Assembly: GCA_024233285.1 (NCBI GenBank)
Contig: JACKPU010000002.1
Span: forward strand, 434,001-498,000
DNA from: Opitutaceae bacterium
GTDB lineage: Bacteria > Verrucomicrobiota > Verrucomicrobiia > Opitutales > Opitutaceae
Length of the DNA stretch: 64,000 nucleotides
Direction: 5' to 3'
Part shown: positions 8,412 through 17,103 of the stretch, one piece after another
Numbering within the stretch: the first letter of the stretch is position 1
Layout: every line of letters begins with the position of its first letter
Made by a program: the position numbers and the translations under genes
Notes under the pieces: model-generated
Seen by the model: only the letters and a program-made list of their open reading frames with translations
Told to the model about the DNA's origin: nothing
The model's database searches: none

Positions 8412-10298
8412 TTAAGCAGGGATCACGCGAATCCTAACCATTGCTTCTGTCACCGGTTTTGCCAACCGCCAGCTCAAGCGGGTGGGGGTGGAGCTCTCCT
8501 GGATAACGCAATGGTCGAATATCAGTTCGCCCTGATCGGAAGTAATCTCGACCAAAACGGCCTCGCCGTTCTGTTCAATTCGCAGCTTACCGTCAGCCTG
8601 GCGCTCCCAATTCGCATACGTGATCAGGGCGGTTTCAAACGTGTCGGGCTGGGAGAATTTGACCTGATCGCAAACTTCAACGCTGCCCTGGCCGGTGCGA
8701 TCATAGCTGAACGCGCGGATCAAGGTCATGAGATGGGGGACCTTGTAAGCGCGGTCCATTTCGAGAATCACCTTGTCGCGTTCGGCCGTGAAGGTGGCGT
8801 CGACGAGTTTCGTGTAGGCGTCGCGACCGTAACCGGTGCGGTGATAGGTCTTGTCGGGAAATTGCAGCTGACCGCCGACCACCGGCACAGGATGCCCGAA
8901 GGAGTTGAGCAGATCGCCTTCATAGCGATTCACGCTGAAGGTGCGCTTGGTATAGGTTTCAGCACCGGGATCGGTGAGCAGTTCTTCTTTGCCGAGCAGC
9001 ACGGTGAAGGTGCCGAGGTCGTTATGGTTGTGGTTCACTGCGTTGTCGCCGCCCTTGAACGTGGCGGCCAGTCGGCAGCTAGACTCCGCCGGCGGCCGGC
9101 AAATGAGGAACTGCACGTCTTCGAACCACTCGCGGACCGCGTGACCGCGGTCTACAGCGTAAGCTTGGTTGATGTCCTCCTGATGAAACAGAATCAGGTG
9201 CACCACGTCGCCGAATTGATAGTGGATGGGGTCGAACGCCCGCGTGGCGACTGTTTGGTCACGTCGCGACCGCTGCAGATCGAGGCGGTTGTTGTTCCAG
9301 TGCATCAGCCAGTCAGGCAGCACGACATCCCGCTTGCAGTCCGCGAAGGTCGGGTAAGCGCCATGTTGGATCTCCATCCGATGGCCGAAGTGGGAGATCT
9401 GCTCCACGCGCGGCTGTTTCAACCAGTCGACTTGCCCGCCGGTGGCAGCCCGGAAGAGTTCCGCTGCCACGATGTAATGGCTGTATCCGTAGCCCCAATA
9501 ACTGACGCCTTCGGTGTAGAATCCGCTCGGCTCGAAACCGTCTTCCGAATGTTTGATGAGTTTTTCCGTCACCGCGAGATACCACGCCCGCTCGGCCGGA
9601 TCGGTTTTCAAGCGCAGCGCACAACTCAGCACGCCGGAGAGACAGACGCTGTTCCAATTATGGGTGACGATCGTCCACCAGAAGACATCACGGCCTGATT
9701 TGATGCGGGCCTCGAAGGGTTTGAAGATCCGCGTCTCAACTTCGCGCCGAATCAGTTCGCAGGTCTCGGGTTTGAGCCGGTCTTCGAGCAAGTGCAAGGT
9801 GGCGACGAGGTTACTGGCGTAATGGACGGACGCCAGGTCGGTGAATATCTCGGTGCGCGCGTAGTGCTGTTGGCCCCGCTCATGCAGCGGAAAAGTCCAC
9901 GAGTTGAGGGCGCAAAGTCGCCGGATGTCGTCTTCGATTCGTTCCAAGTAGCGGCCTTCATTTTCCATGCATTCGGCGATGGGCAGCAGGACCTGGCGCT
10001 CCCGCACGCGCCCGGGCAGCGGGTCGAATTTGGAGCGATCCTTGGTCTCAATGACGTAGAGGCAGTCTTCGTTGGTGATGTAACTGCGCGGCTCCGGTTT
10101 GCCGGATTCCGCGGCGAGCTGAAGCAGGCGTTCGCCCGCCTCGCTGGCGCGGACTTTCTCCCACGCCGCGCGATCACCGATGGGGCGACCGAGATGGAAA
10201 GGGCCGCCGATCAACGCCAGCAGTTCCTTTACGCGTTCCGGTGCAGGTTCGAAGTTATGCCCTGCGGGCAGATTGAGGTTCTGATCTCCGTGTCCCAT
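8412..10298 (-). CDS. Heparinase II/III-like polysaccharide lyase family protein
   Basis: A 628-residue protein with the two-part layout of heparinase II/III-type enzymes. An alpha-helical toroid covers about residues 80-340 (with THNWNSVCLSG and EGVSYWGYGYSHY), and a beta-sheet domain follows with NHNHNDLGTFTVLLGKEELL near residue 430, where the His/Asn cluster resembles the family's catalytic or metal region. Such enzymes cleave uronic-acid-containing polysaccharides by beta-elimination. The usual signal peptide is not evident from the chosen ATG, so it may act inside the cell on imported oligosaccharides. It is transcribed away from sucCD, after that operon's terminator. The substrate is unknown. 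Confidence 0.82.
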   Translation of the reverse strand: MGHGDQNLNLPAGHNFEPAPERVKELLALIGGPFHLGRPIGDRAAWEKVRASEAGERLLQLAAESGKPEPRSYITNEDCLYVIETKDRSKFDPLPGRVRERQVLLPIAECMENEGRYLERIEDDIRRLCALNSWTFPLHERGQQHYARTEIFTDLASVHYASNLVATLHLLEDRLKPETCELIRREVETRIFKPFEARIKSGRDVFWWTIVTHNWNSVCLSGVLSCALRLKTDPAERAWYLAVTEKLIKHSEDGFEPSGFYTEGVSYWGYGYSHYIVAAELFRAATGGQVDWLKQPRVEQISHFGHRMEIQHGAYPTFADCKRDVVLPDWLMHWNNNRLDLQRSRRDQTVATRAFDPIHYQFGDVVHLILFHQEDINQAYAVDRGHAVREWFEDVQFLICRPPAESSCRLAATFKGGDNAVNHNHNDLGTFTVLLGKEELLTDPGAETYTKRTFSVNRYEGDLLNSFGHPVPVVGGQLQFPDKTYHRTGYGRDAYTKLVDATFTAERDKVILEMDRAYKVPHLMTLIRAFSYDRTGQGSVEVCDQVKFSQPDTFETALITYANWERQADGKLRIEQNGEAVLVEITSDQGELIFDHCVIQESSTPTRLSWRLAKPVTEAMVRIRVIPA

Positions 10299-10331
10299 GA
10301 ACTCAGGGCTACCGGGTGGATGAGCGTGCGC

Positions 10332-10362
10332 AAAACAAAAAGGCCGGACTTCGCGTCCGGCC
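10332..10362 (-). terminator. Rho-independent terminator of sucCD
   Basis: An 8-bp stem GGCCGGAC/GTCCGGCC with a 5-base loop is followed on the minus strand by a T-rich tract. It lies 27 bases after the sucD stop. Confidence 0.88.
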
Positions 10363-10388
10363 CGTTGAGGGGAGGAAGTAGATCGGCT

Positions 10389-11312
10389 TCAGCTCAAACT
10401 TACGCCCAGTTTGTCGGCGGCGCGAAGCAGCGCGTCGGCCATGTCGGTGGGGGTCGCGGCGACCTCGATGCCGCATTCCTTAAAGACCGCGATCTTGGCC
10501 TCGGCGGTGTCCTCATGACCACCGACGACGGCGCCGGCGTGACCCATGCGACGACCGGCGGGGGCGGTGGCGCCGGCAATGAAACCGGCGACAGGCTTCT
10601 TGCAGTTGGCCTTGATCCAACGCGCGGCCTCAACCTCGGCGTTGCCGCCGATTTCACCGATCAGAATGATGCCCTTGGTGTCGGGGTCTTCGTTGAAAAG
10701 CTTGATCACATCGAGGTGCGAAGTTCCGTTGACCGGGTCTCCGCCGATGCCGACGGAGGTGGACTGGCCGAGGCCCTTGCAAGTGATTTGGTAAACCGCC
10801 TCGTAAGTGAGGGTGCCGGAGCGGGAGACGACGCCGACGTGGCCTTTCTTGTGAATGTAGCCCGGGGCGATGCCGATGCGGCAGCCGCCTTTGGAACCTT
10901 CACCAGTGCCGGGAGTGACGAGGCCGGGGCAGTTGGGTCCGATGAGGCGGGTCTTGGCGCCGCCCATCGCGCGCTTCACGCGAATCATGTCCTTGATCGG
11001 AATGCCTTCGGTGATGCAAACGGCGAGATCGAGCCCGGCGTCAACGCATTCGAGAATCGCGTCACCGGCGAACGGTGGGGGCACGAAGATGGCGGAGACG
11101 GTGGCGCCGGTGGCTTTGGCAGCCTCGGCGACGGAATTGAAGATCGGCACCTTGACGCCGTTATGCTCGAACACCTGGCCGCCTTTGCCGGGCGTGACGC
11201 CGGCCACGACTTGCGTGCCGTAATCAATCGAGAGCTGGGCGTGCTTGCCGCCGAAGGCACCGGTGATGCCTTGGACCATGATCTTGGTTTGGGGGGAGAT
11301 GAGAATGCTCAT
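10389..11312 (-). CDS. sucD: Succinate-CoA ligase, alpha subunit
   Basis: ADP- or GDP-forming succinyl-CoA synthetase alpha subunit, 307 residues, normal length. It binds CoA through its N-terminal Rossmann domain (ITGAFGGKHAQLSIDYG) and carries the phosphohistidine in GRRMGHAGAVVGG. It converts succinyl-CoA to succinate with substrate-level phosphorylation in the TCA cycle, as a complex with SucC. The gene starts 17 bases after the sucC stop and closes the operon, followed by a clear terminator. Confidence 0.96.
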   Translation of the reverse strand: MSILISPQTKIMVQGITGAFGGKHAQLSIDYGTQVVAGVTPGKGGQVFEHNGVKVPIFNSVAEAAKATGATVSAIFVPPPFAGDAILECVDAGLDLAVCITEGIPIKDMIRVKRAMGGAKTRLIGPNCPGLVTPGTGEGSKGGCRIGIAPGYIHKKGHVGVVSRSGTLTYEAVYQITCKGLGQSTSVGIGGDPVNGTSHLDVIKLFNEDPDTKGIILIGEIGGNAEVEAARWIKANCKKPVAGFIAGATAPAGRRMGHAGAVVGGHEDTAEAKIAVFKECGIEVAATPTDMADALLRAADKLGVSLS

Positions 11313-11329
11313 TGTGACGGGGCGGGCGG

Positions 11330-12511
11330 TTAAGCGACGAGTTTGACAATCTTTTGCGCGGCATCGGCCATGGTGTCACCCGAAACGAGGGCGAGACCGG
11401 ACTTCGCGAGGGTTTCCTTGCCCTTGGCGACATTGTTGCCTTCGAGGCGGACGACGAGGGGCAGCTTGAGGCCGACTTCCTTCACGGCTTCCACGATGCC
11501 CTCGGCGATGACGTTGCAGTCCATGATGCCGCCGAAGATGTTGACGAAAATGCCCTGCACGTTGGCGTCGCCGAGGATGATCTTGAAGGCCGCGACGACC
11601 TTCTCCTTCGAGGCGCCGCCGCCGACGTCGAGGAAGTTGGCGGGATTGCCGCCATAATGTTTGATGATGTCCATCGTGGACATCGCGAGGCCCGCGCCAT
11701 TGACGAGGCAGGCGATGTTGCCGTCGAGGGCGATGTAGGCGAGGTCGTATTTGGAGGCTTCAATTTCCTTCGGATCCTCCTCGTTGAGATCGCGCAGTTC
11801 GACGATATCGTGGTGGCGGAAGAGCGCGTTGGCGTCGAACGAGACCTTGGCGTCGAGGGCGAGCACCTGATCGTCGGGCGTGGTGATCAGCGGGTTAACC
11901 TCGACCATCGAGGCGTCGGTCTCCCACCACATGCGATAAAGATTTTTGATGAGTTTCGCGGCGTTCTTGGCCTCGGTGGCGTTGAACTTGAGGGCGAAAA
12001 GCAATTCACGGACTTGGTAATCGGCGAGGCCGTAGGCGGGATCGACGAGGACCTTGGTGATCTTCTCCGGCGTCTCGTGCGCGACCTTTTCGATTTCCAC
12101 ACCGCCTTCGGTCGAGGCCACGATGACCGGCTTGGAGGTGGCACGGTCGAGGAGAATGGCGAGGTAGTATTCCTTTTTGATGTCGCTTGCGACGGTGAAG
12201 TAGATCGTCTGCACTTTGCGGCCGGCGGGACCGGTCTGCGCAGTCACGAGCGTATTGCCGAGCATCTTGCCGGCGATCGCCTTGGCGTCGGCCTTGGACT
12301 GGCAGAATTTGACGCCGCCTTTGAAGCCGTCGGTAAAGGTGCCTTTCCCGCGACCGCCGGCATGGATCTGGGATTTCACCATGGTGGGGCCTTCGGGCAG
12401 TTTCGCGAGGGCGGCGTCGAACTCGGCGGCGGTTTTGGCGGAGACCCCTTGGGGGACGGGCACGCCGAATTTTTCAAAAAGGGTTTTGGCCTGATACTCG
12501 TGGATGTTCAT
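11330..12511 (-). CDS. sucC: Succinate-CoA ligase, beta subunit
   Basis: Beta subunit of succinyl-CoA synthetase with an N-terminal ATP-grasp domain ([16 protein letters not shown] binds nucleotide) and a C-terminal CoA-ligase domain containing [15 protein letters not shown]. The ATG at 12511 ([20 protein letters not shown]) matches the family N-terminus exactly, so the 16-codon upstream extension of the open frame is not used. That gives 393 residues, the usual length. It is first gene of the sucCD operon and divergent from the CII-like regulator, with a 127-base shared upstream region. The rest of the 2-oxoglutarate-to-succinate route (sucA, sucB, lpd) lies 13 kb away. Confidence 0.96.
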   Translation of the reverse strand: MNIHEYQAKTLFEKFGVPVPQGVSAKTAAEFDAALAKLPEGPTMVKSQIHAGGRGKGTFTDGFKGGVKFCQSKADAKAIAGKMLGNTLVTAQTGPAGRKVQTIYFTVASDIKKEYYLAILLDRATSKPVIVASTEGGVEIEKVAHETPEKITKVLVDPAYGLADYQVRELLFALKFNATEAKNAAKLIKNLYRMWWETDASMVEVNPLITTPDDQVLALDAKVSFDANALFRHHDIVELRDLNEEDPKEIEASKYDLAYIALDGNIACLVNGAGLAMSTMDIIKHYGGNPANFLDVGGGASKEKVVAAFKIILGDANVQGIFVNIFGGIMDCNVIAEGIVEAVKEVGLKLPLVVRLEGNNVAKGKETLAKSGLALVSGDTMADAAQKIVKLVA

Positions 12512-12638
12512 GGAGGGGAGCCGGAGGCTAGCAGGCCGGGGCGGCGGGAAGCAGCCCAAAAAACGGATTTTTCGGCACTCGTTAGTTTCCGTGCCGGCGG
12601 AGTTGCGTTTCGCTTATGCAGTCTCAGCATTTCGCGCC

Positions 12639-13112
12639 ATGCAATCGCACGAGGTTCTTCGCGAGGTTTTGAAGAAAACCAGCGCCAAACAGGTCGCCGC
12701 CGACTTGGGTCTGTCGCTTTCCCTGATTTACAAGTGGGCCGAGCCGCCGGCCGACGACAGCGGCAGCGGCGCGAACAGTCCGTTGGATCGGGTGGGTCAA
12801 TTGGTAAAATCCACCCAGGACAGTCGCATTGCCCAGTGGGTTTGCGAGCAGAGTGGCGGATTTTTCATCAAGAACCCGCAATCACTTCAGCACACTGGCC
12901 ACTTGATTCCGCTGACCAACGACATCGTGCAGGACTTTGCCGACATGCTGGCGACCATTGCCATTTCGTCTGCGGACAACGTGATCACGCCGCAGGAAGC
13001 GAAGACCATTCGCAACCGCTGGGAGCAGCTGAAGAGTGTGACCGAAGGCTTTGTGCGCGCGGCGGAGAGCGGCAATTTTGAAAGCATGACGCCGCCGCCG
13101 GCGATGGACTGA
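12639..13112 (+). CDS. Phage CII-like HTH regulatory protein
   Basis: A 157-residue protein whose N-terminus (EVLREVLKKTSAKQVAADLG, then LSLSLIYKWAEPP) is a helix-turn-helix like that of the phage regulatory CII family. A conserved all-helical C-terminal part follows (LTNDIVQDFADMLATIAISS, ITPQEAKTIRNRWEQLKS). The ATG at 12639 starts at the HTH; the open frame upstream overlaps the sucC promoter region. No other phage gene is near, so it is probably a domesticated stand-alone regulator. It is convergent with rph, whose stop is 4 bases away. DNA binding is inferred from the motif; its targets are unknown. Confidence 0.72.
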   Translation: MQSHEVLREVLKKTSAKQVAADLGLSLSLIYKWAEPPADDSGSGANSPLDRVGQLVKSTQDSRIAQWVCEQSGGFFIKNPQSLQHTGHLIPLTNDIVQDFADMLATIAISSADNVITPQEAKTIRNRWEQLKSVTEGFVRAAESGNFESMTPPPAMD

Positions 13113-13115
13113 GCG

Positions 13116-13865
13116 CTACTTCAGCAGTTCGGCCGTAAGAAATGCCGTCTGTTGGGCGGCGAGTTCCTTCAGACCGGACTGGGCAAGTTGCAGCAGCGAC
13201 TGCAGTTGGTCGTGCGAAAAAGTGGTCTCCTCGCCGGTGCCCTGCACCTCGACGAACTGGCCACGGCCGGTCATGACGACATTGAAGTCCACCTCGGCGT
13301 CCTTGTCCTCGAAGTAGTCGAGATCGCAGACCGCCTGGCCATTGAAGATGCCCACACTGACGGCGGCCACCGAATCGTTAAGCGGGTTTTCGGCCATCTT
13401 CTGCGCGTCGATCAGCTTTTGCACAGCGAGTCGCGTGGCGAGGTAGGCGCCGGTGATCGAGGCGGTGCGGGTGCCCCCGTCGGCTTGGAGGACATCGCAA
13501 TCGACCCACAGCGTGTTCTCACCGAGCTTGTCGAGATCGACCACGGCGCGCAGCGACCGGCCGATGAGGCGTTGGATCTCCACGGTGCGGCCGTCGAGTT
13601 TGCCCTTGGAAATGTCGCGCGGTTTGCGGTCGAGCGTCGAATACGGCAGCATTGAATATTCGGCGGTCAGCCAGCCGCCTTTGACACCTTGGGCGCGCAT
13701 CCAGCCCGGAACCTTGGGTTCAATGGTCGCCGCGCAGATGACGCGCGTATTGCCGAAACCGACCAGCACGGAGCCGGTGGCATGCGGCGCGATGCCGGCT
13801 TGGAAAGTGATGTTGCGCAACTGGCCGGTGGTGCGGCCGTCGTGACGGGTGTTTTGATCTGGCAT
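13116..13865 (-). CDS. rph: Ribonuclease PH
   Basis: A phosphorolytic 3'-5' exoribonuclease that trims tRNA 3' ends, 249 residues. Typical family segments are RHDGRTTGQLRNITF, the GWLTAEYSMLPYST loop, RDISKGKLDGRTVEIQRLIGRSLR and the phosphate-binding CDVLQADGGTRTASITGAY. It is last gene of a long minus-strand run that begins with the fused E1 dehydrogenase; its ATG is 7 bases after the hprK stop. The C-terminus (ELAAQQTAFLTAELLK) is complete. Confidence 0.95.
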   Translation of the reverse strand: MPDQNTRHDGRTTGQLRNITFQAGIAPHATGSVLVGFGNTRVICAATIEPKVPGWMRAQGVKGGWLTAEYSMLPYSTLDRKPRDISKGKLDGRTVEIQRLIGRSLRAVVDLDKLGENTLWVDCDVLQADGGTRTASITGAYLATRLAVQKLIDAQKMAENPLNDSVAAVSVGIFNGQAVCDLDYFEDKDAEVDFNVVMTGRGQFVEVQGTGEETTFSHDQLQSLLQLAQSGLKELAAQQTAFLTAELLK

Positions 13866-13872
13866 GAATGGT

Positions 13873-14877
13873 TTAGTCGTCCCGTTCCTCAGGGTCGAAC
13901 GGTTTGATGGTAAAGGTCTTTTCCGCTTCCGGTGCGGACATGTGGGCGATCAGGCGGTCGTTGAATTCCTTCGCGGGATCGTGCCCGAGTTTCTTCAACG
14001 CCTGGGTCAGGGCCGCGACTTCGACGAGCCGGGCCATGTCGCGGCCGGGCCGGACATAGAGTTCGATGTGCGGAATGTTGATGCCGAGAATGGTGTAGTA
14101 ATTCTCCTCCAAGCCGGTGCGCTCCTCCTCGACTTCGGGCGTCCATTCCTGGAGCGAGACCACAAGATCGACGCGCTTCTCGTGCCGAACGGATTTGATG
14201 CCGAACATCTCCGCGACGTTGATGATACCGATGCCGCGGCATTCCATCCAACCGCGATTCAGCGACCGGCTGGTGGCCATGAGATCGCGTTCGTCGCGCA
14301 CGCGGATGACGGTGAGATCATCGGCGACGAGCGAGTAGCCGCGCTCGATCAATGCCAGGGCGCATTCGCTTTTGCCGACGCCGCTGGAACCGCGCATCAT
14401 CACGCCGACGCCCTTGATATCCAGGGTGGTGGCGTGCTCGGTTGCCGTCGGGGCAAATTCGTTATCGATGCACAAGGTCGCCATGTTCACGTATTTCATC
14501 GTGATCATCGGCGTGCGGAAGATGGGCAGGTCCATCTCCACGGCCACCTCCAGCATGGCCTTGGTCGCGTGATAATTGCGGGTCAAGACAAGGCAGGGGA
14601 TCTGGCGTTTCGCGATCTCGCGCAAAATATCTTTCTGGGCGTCAGTCGTAAGCGTCTTGAGATAGGTCATCTCGGCCGACCCGATGACCTGGATGCGCTT
14701 GTTTGCGAAATACTTCAGAAAGCCGGTCAGCGCTAGGGCCGGCCGGTTGATCGATCCTTCCTTGATCAACCGGTGCATGCCCACGCCTTCGGCGGTGAGC
14801 AGTTCCATTTTCAGTTTCTCCCCGTAGCCGGCAAAAAAATGCCCGACGGTGATGCCGTGAACTCCTTTGGTGGGCAT
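13873..14877 (-). CDS. hprK: HPr kinase/phosphorylase
   Basis: A bifunctional kinase/phosphorylase acting on a serine of the phosphocarrier HPr or an HPr-like protein. The sequence shows the P-loop MRGSSGVGKSECALALI, the following VADDLTVIRV, and the HprK signature ECRGIGIINVAEMFG with downstream LVVSLQEW. Its 334 residues are slightly above the usual 310-320. It lies directly after lptB (5-base gap) and before rph. In many Gram-negative bacteria hprK or other PTS-Ntr genes sit by the lpt/rpoN cluster, so this looks like a trimmed version of that arrangement. No HPr or EIIA gene is in the window, so the partner is not visible. Confidence 0.93.
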   Translation of the reverse strand: MPTKGVHGITVGHFFAGYGEKLKMELLTAEGVGMHRLIKEGSINRPALALTGFLKYFANKRIQVIGSAEMTYLKTLTTDAQKDILREIAKRQIPCLVLTRNYHATKAMLEVAVEMDLPIFRTPMITMKYVNMATLCIDNEFAPTATEHATTLDIKGVGVMMRGSSGVGKSECALALIERGYSLVADDLTVIRVRDERDLMATSRSLNRGWMECRGIGIINVAEMFGIKSVRHEKRVDLVVSLQEWTPEVEEERTGLEENYYTILGINIPHIELYVRPGRDMARLVEVAALTQALKKLGHDPAKEFNDRLIAHMSAPEAEKTFTIKPFDPEERDD

Positions 14878-14882
14878 GACGA

Positions 14883-15620
14883 TCAGAGGTTGAAATCCTT
14901 GCCGAGGTAAAACTCCCGGGCTTGCGGATCGTTGATAAGGAAGGTGCCGCTGCCTTGGGTGAGCACACGGCCCTGGTGAATGAGATAGGCGCGATCAACG
15001 ATGCGCAGGGTCTCGCGGACGTTGTGATCTGACACCACGACGCCGATGCCGCGTTCTTTGAGCTGCAGAATGATCTTTTGCACCTCGGCGACTGAAATGG
15101 GGTCGATCGCGGCAAACGGCTCGTCCATCAGCAGAAACTTCGGCTTGGTGACGAGGGCGCGCGCGATTTCCAGGCGCCGTCGTTCGCCGCCGGAAAGCGT
15201 GAACGCCATTTGCCGGGCGACGTGGGTGAGGCTGAGTTCCTCGAGGTGATGTTCGACGAGCGCCTTGCGTTCCTTGCGTTTGACGCCGACGGCCTCGGCG
15301 ATGGCGAGGATGTTTTGTTCAACGGTGAGCTTGCGAAATACGGAGGCTTCCTGGGGGAGATAGCCGATACCTTGCCGCGCTCGTTCATGCATGCGCAGCC
15401 CGGTGATGTCGTGATCGTCGAGCATCACGCGACCTTTGCTGGCAGGCACGAGTCCGACGATCATGTAGAACGTCGTGGTCTTGCCCGCGCCGTTCGGGCC
15501 CAGCAGGCCGACCACCTCGCCTGCGGCGAAACTCAAATCCACGCCATCCACGACTGTGCGTGCCCCGAAAGTCTTCACCAGACCTGCGGTGGAAATGGTG
15601 GACTTGGTTTCTGCGCTCAT
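14883..15620 (-). CDS. lptB: LPS export ABC transporter ATP-binding protein
   Basis: The cytoplasmic ATPase that powers LPS extraction from the inner membrane (LptB2FG complex). It shows Walker A (GLLGPNGAGKTTTFYMIVG), the signature LSGGERRRLEIARAL, Walker B (KFLLMDEPFAAIDP) and the H-loop VVSDHNVRET, plus LptB-typical IGYLPQEASVFRKLTVEQNI. It has 245 residues, normal length. It overlaps lptA by four bases (ATGA at 15620-15617), so the two are translationally coupled. The permease genes lptF and lptG are not in this window. Confidence 0.96.
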   Translation of the reverse strand: MSAETKSTISTAGLVKTFGARTVVDGVDLSFAAGEVVGLLGPNGAGKTTTFYMIVGLVPASKGRVMLDDHDITGLRMHERARQGIGYLPQEASVFRKLTVEQNILAIAEAVGVKRKERKALVEHHLEELSLTHVARQMAFTLSGGERRRLEIARALVTKPKFLLMDEPFAAIDPISVAEVQKIILQLKERGIGVVVSDHNVRETLRIVDRAYLIHQGRVLTQGSGTFLINDPQAREFYLGKDFNL

Positions 15621-16168
15621 GGGTTCTGGCCGTCCCCGGGTTCCGCGTCAAAGCCGAGATCCTTGATGGCCGGCAGGGTGATGCGGGCGCGTTCGGTTTC
15701 GTTACCCTCGATCACGGCGCGGCGCTGGCCGCGGTAGAGCACGAGTCGCGGACCGGTGGCGGTATATTCGTCGTCGAAGCTGCGCACGACGGGCGACTCG
15801 CTCAGGACGATGCGGTCCTCACCGGGGAACACTTCGGCCCGGCCGCAGGTCGCTTCGCGATCGCCCTGCACAATGCGCACATTGCCGGTGGCCACGAGGG
15901 ATTTGAAATTGCCATACGAACCCAGCGTCGAGTCGGGATCACCCTTGCGAATGGCGATGACCTTGAGGAAGTCGCAGGTGAGTCTGATATTGTTGCCGGT
16001 GACCACGACATCGTCGCGAAACGTTGCGATGGTTTCCGTGTCGTTGCTGATGGTTTCGGCGGGCCCCGAACACTCGATCACGGTCGGCGGCGGCACCGCC
16101 GGCTGAGCCTGAATCATCGGGCCGACGAGCAGGAGGATTGCGCAGAGGAATTGGAAGAGGCGGCTCAT
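15617..16168 (-). CDS. lptA: LptA/OstA-like LPS transport periplasmic protein
   Basis: A 183-residue protein with a signal peptide (MSRLFQFLCAILLLVGPMIQA) followed by a beta-jellyroll of the OstA type (FRDDVVVTGNNIRLTCDFLKV, ATGNVRIVQGDREATCGRAEV). LptA bridges the periplasm and carries LPS to the outer membrane. The ATG at 16168 begins the signal peptide and overlaps the stop of the upstream LptC-like gene (ATGA), so the upstream frame extension is not used. The position just before lptB supports the call. Sequence similarity in this family is low, so the assignment rests on fold pattern plus context. Confidence 0.85.
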   Translation of the reverse strand: MSRLFQFLCAILLLVGPMIQAQPAVPPPTVIECSGPAETISNDTETIATFRDDVVVTGNNIRLTCDFLKVIAIRKGDPDSTLGSYGNFKSLVATGNVRIVQGDREATCGRAEVFPGEDRIVLSESPVVRSFDDEYTATGPRLVLYRGQRRAVIEGNETERARITLPAIKDLGFDAEPGDGQNP

Positions 16169-16593
16169 TTCAGAATGTCGGGTAGCGGGGCATGGAAAAC
16201 AATCCGGGCCTTGGTGGCGATGGAAACCTTCTTTGCGCGATGATCGTAGGACCATTGCACGCCGGTGATCTCGAGGTCGTCGCGAATGACTCGCACCGTC
16301 TGCGCGCCGTGAATGCGCTCGTTGTCCAATTCGGCCACTGCTTGGGGACTGAGGATGATGGTCTCGATGGTATCCTTGGGGTCACCGGCGAACAGGGTGA
16401 GGTTGAGCTCCGTCAGTTCGATCTGACTGGAGTTAACCACGGCGCTGGCGCCCTGAATCAACATCGAACGGTGCCCTTCCTGGTTAAAGGTGGGCAGGCG
16501 GAAATTGCTCACCGGCGTTTGGGAAGTCAGGGGCGAGGCGCCGGTCAGAACCGACGAGAGCAAGCCGATGAAAACGAAACGCCACATGTGCAT
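16165..16593 (-). CDS. lptC: LptC-like LPS export protein
   Basis: A 142-residue protein with an N-terminal hydrophobic segment (WRFVFIGLLSSVLTGA) that could be a signal peptide or a membrane anchor, then a periplasmic beta-rich domain. LptC links the LptBFG transporter to LptA. The repeated pattern (LTELNLTLFAGDPKDTIETI, then VRVIRDDLEITGVQWSYDH) resembles the OstA/LptC fold, but the primary sequence is divergent. The call relies strongly on its place between kdsC (1-base overlap, TGATG) and lptA (4-base overlap). A second ATG two codons in is an alternative start. Confidence 0.72.
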   Translation of the reverse strand: MHMWRFVFIGLLSSVLTGASPLTSQTPVSNFRLPTFNQEGHRSMLIQGASAVVNSSQIELTELNLTLFAGDPKDTIETIILSPQAVAELDNERIHGAQTVRVIRDDLEITGVQWSYDHRAKKVSIATKARIVFHAPLPDILK

Positions 16594-17099
16594 CAGGGAC
16601 TCCGCTGGGCGAGAATATGTTCGCAGATTTCGCGCACGGCACCCCGACCGGCGGGGCGTCGGGTGACGTAACGAGCCGCGTCAAGAGCGGCGGGCATCGC
16701 ATCTGGCACGGAGGCGCCGATGCCGGCCCAAGCGATGGCGGAGGCGTCGATATCGTCGTCGCCCATGTAGACGCATTGGCTCGCGGTGAGATTCAGCCGG
16801 CCCGCGAGTTCCTGCAGCGCGACCAACTTGTCGGTGCGGCCTTGAATGAGGTGCGGAATTTTCAACTCCGTCGCGCGCCGCGTGGTGGCTTCGGAAGGCC
16901 GGCCGCTGATCCACGCCACGGCGATGCCGGCGCGGTTCAGGCGGACGAGGCCCATGCCGTCGAGGATCGAGAACGATTTGGTTTCGGTGCCGTCGGATGA
17001 AATTTGCACCGTGCCGTCGGTCAGAATGCCGTCCACGTCCATCGCGAAGAGGCGGATGGCGGACCAATCCGCGGCGGGAATTGGGGATGAATCGCTCAT
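16593..17099 (-). CDS. kdsC: KdsC-type 3-deoxy-D-manno-octulosonate-8-phosphate phosphatase
   Basis: A 168-residue HAD phosphatase without a cap domain, the size of KdsC. Motif I is FAMDVDGILTDGTV, motif II is AWISGRPSE, and motif III with the metal site is CVYMGDDDIDASAIAWAGIG. KdsC removes phosphate from KDO-8-phosphate in inner-core LPS synthesis. The ATG at 17099 is chosen because the upstream part of the frame runs into the E1 dehydrogenase gene, whose stop lies 4 bases before. Adjacency to the lpt genes supports KDO over other HAD substrates. Confidence 0.88.
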   Translation of the reverse strand: MSDSSPIPAADWSAIRLFAMDVDGILTDGTVQISSDGTETKSFSILDGMGLVRLNRAGIAVAWISGRPSEATTRRATELKIPHLIQGRTDKLVALQELAGRLNLTASQCVYMGDDDIDASAIAWAGIGASVPDAMPAALDAARYVTRRPAGRGAVREICEHILAQRSP

Positions 17100-17103
17100 G
17101 AGA

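Noticed and set aside
9792..11333. 513-residue open frame antisense to sucD and the heparinase gene
   Set aside because: It crosses the sucCD terminator and two well-supported genes on the other strand.
11354..13081. 575-residue open frame antisense to sucC and beyond
   Set aside because: It lies opposite sucC, which is unmistakable, and across the CII-like gene. Its composition is the Asp/Gly/His-rich type produced by reading GC-rich genes backwards.
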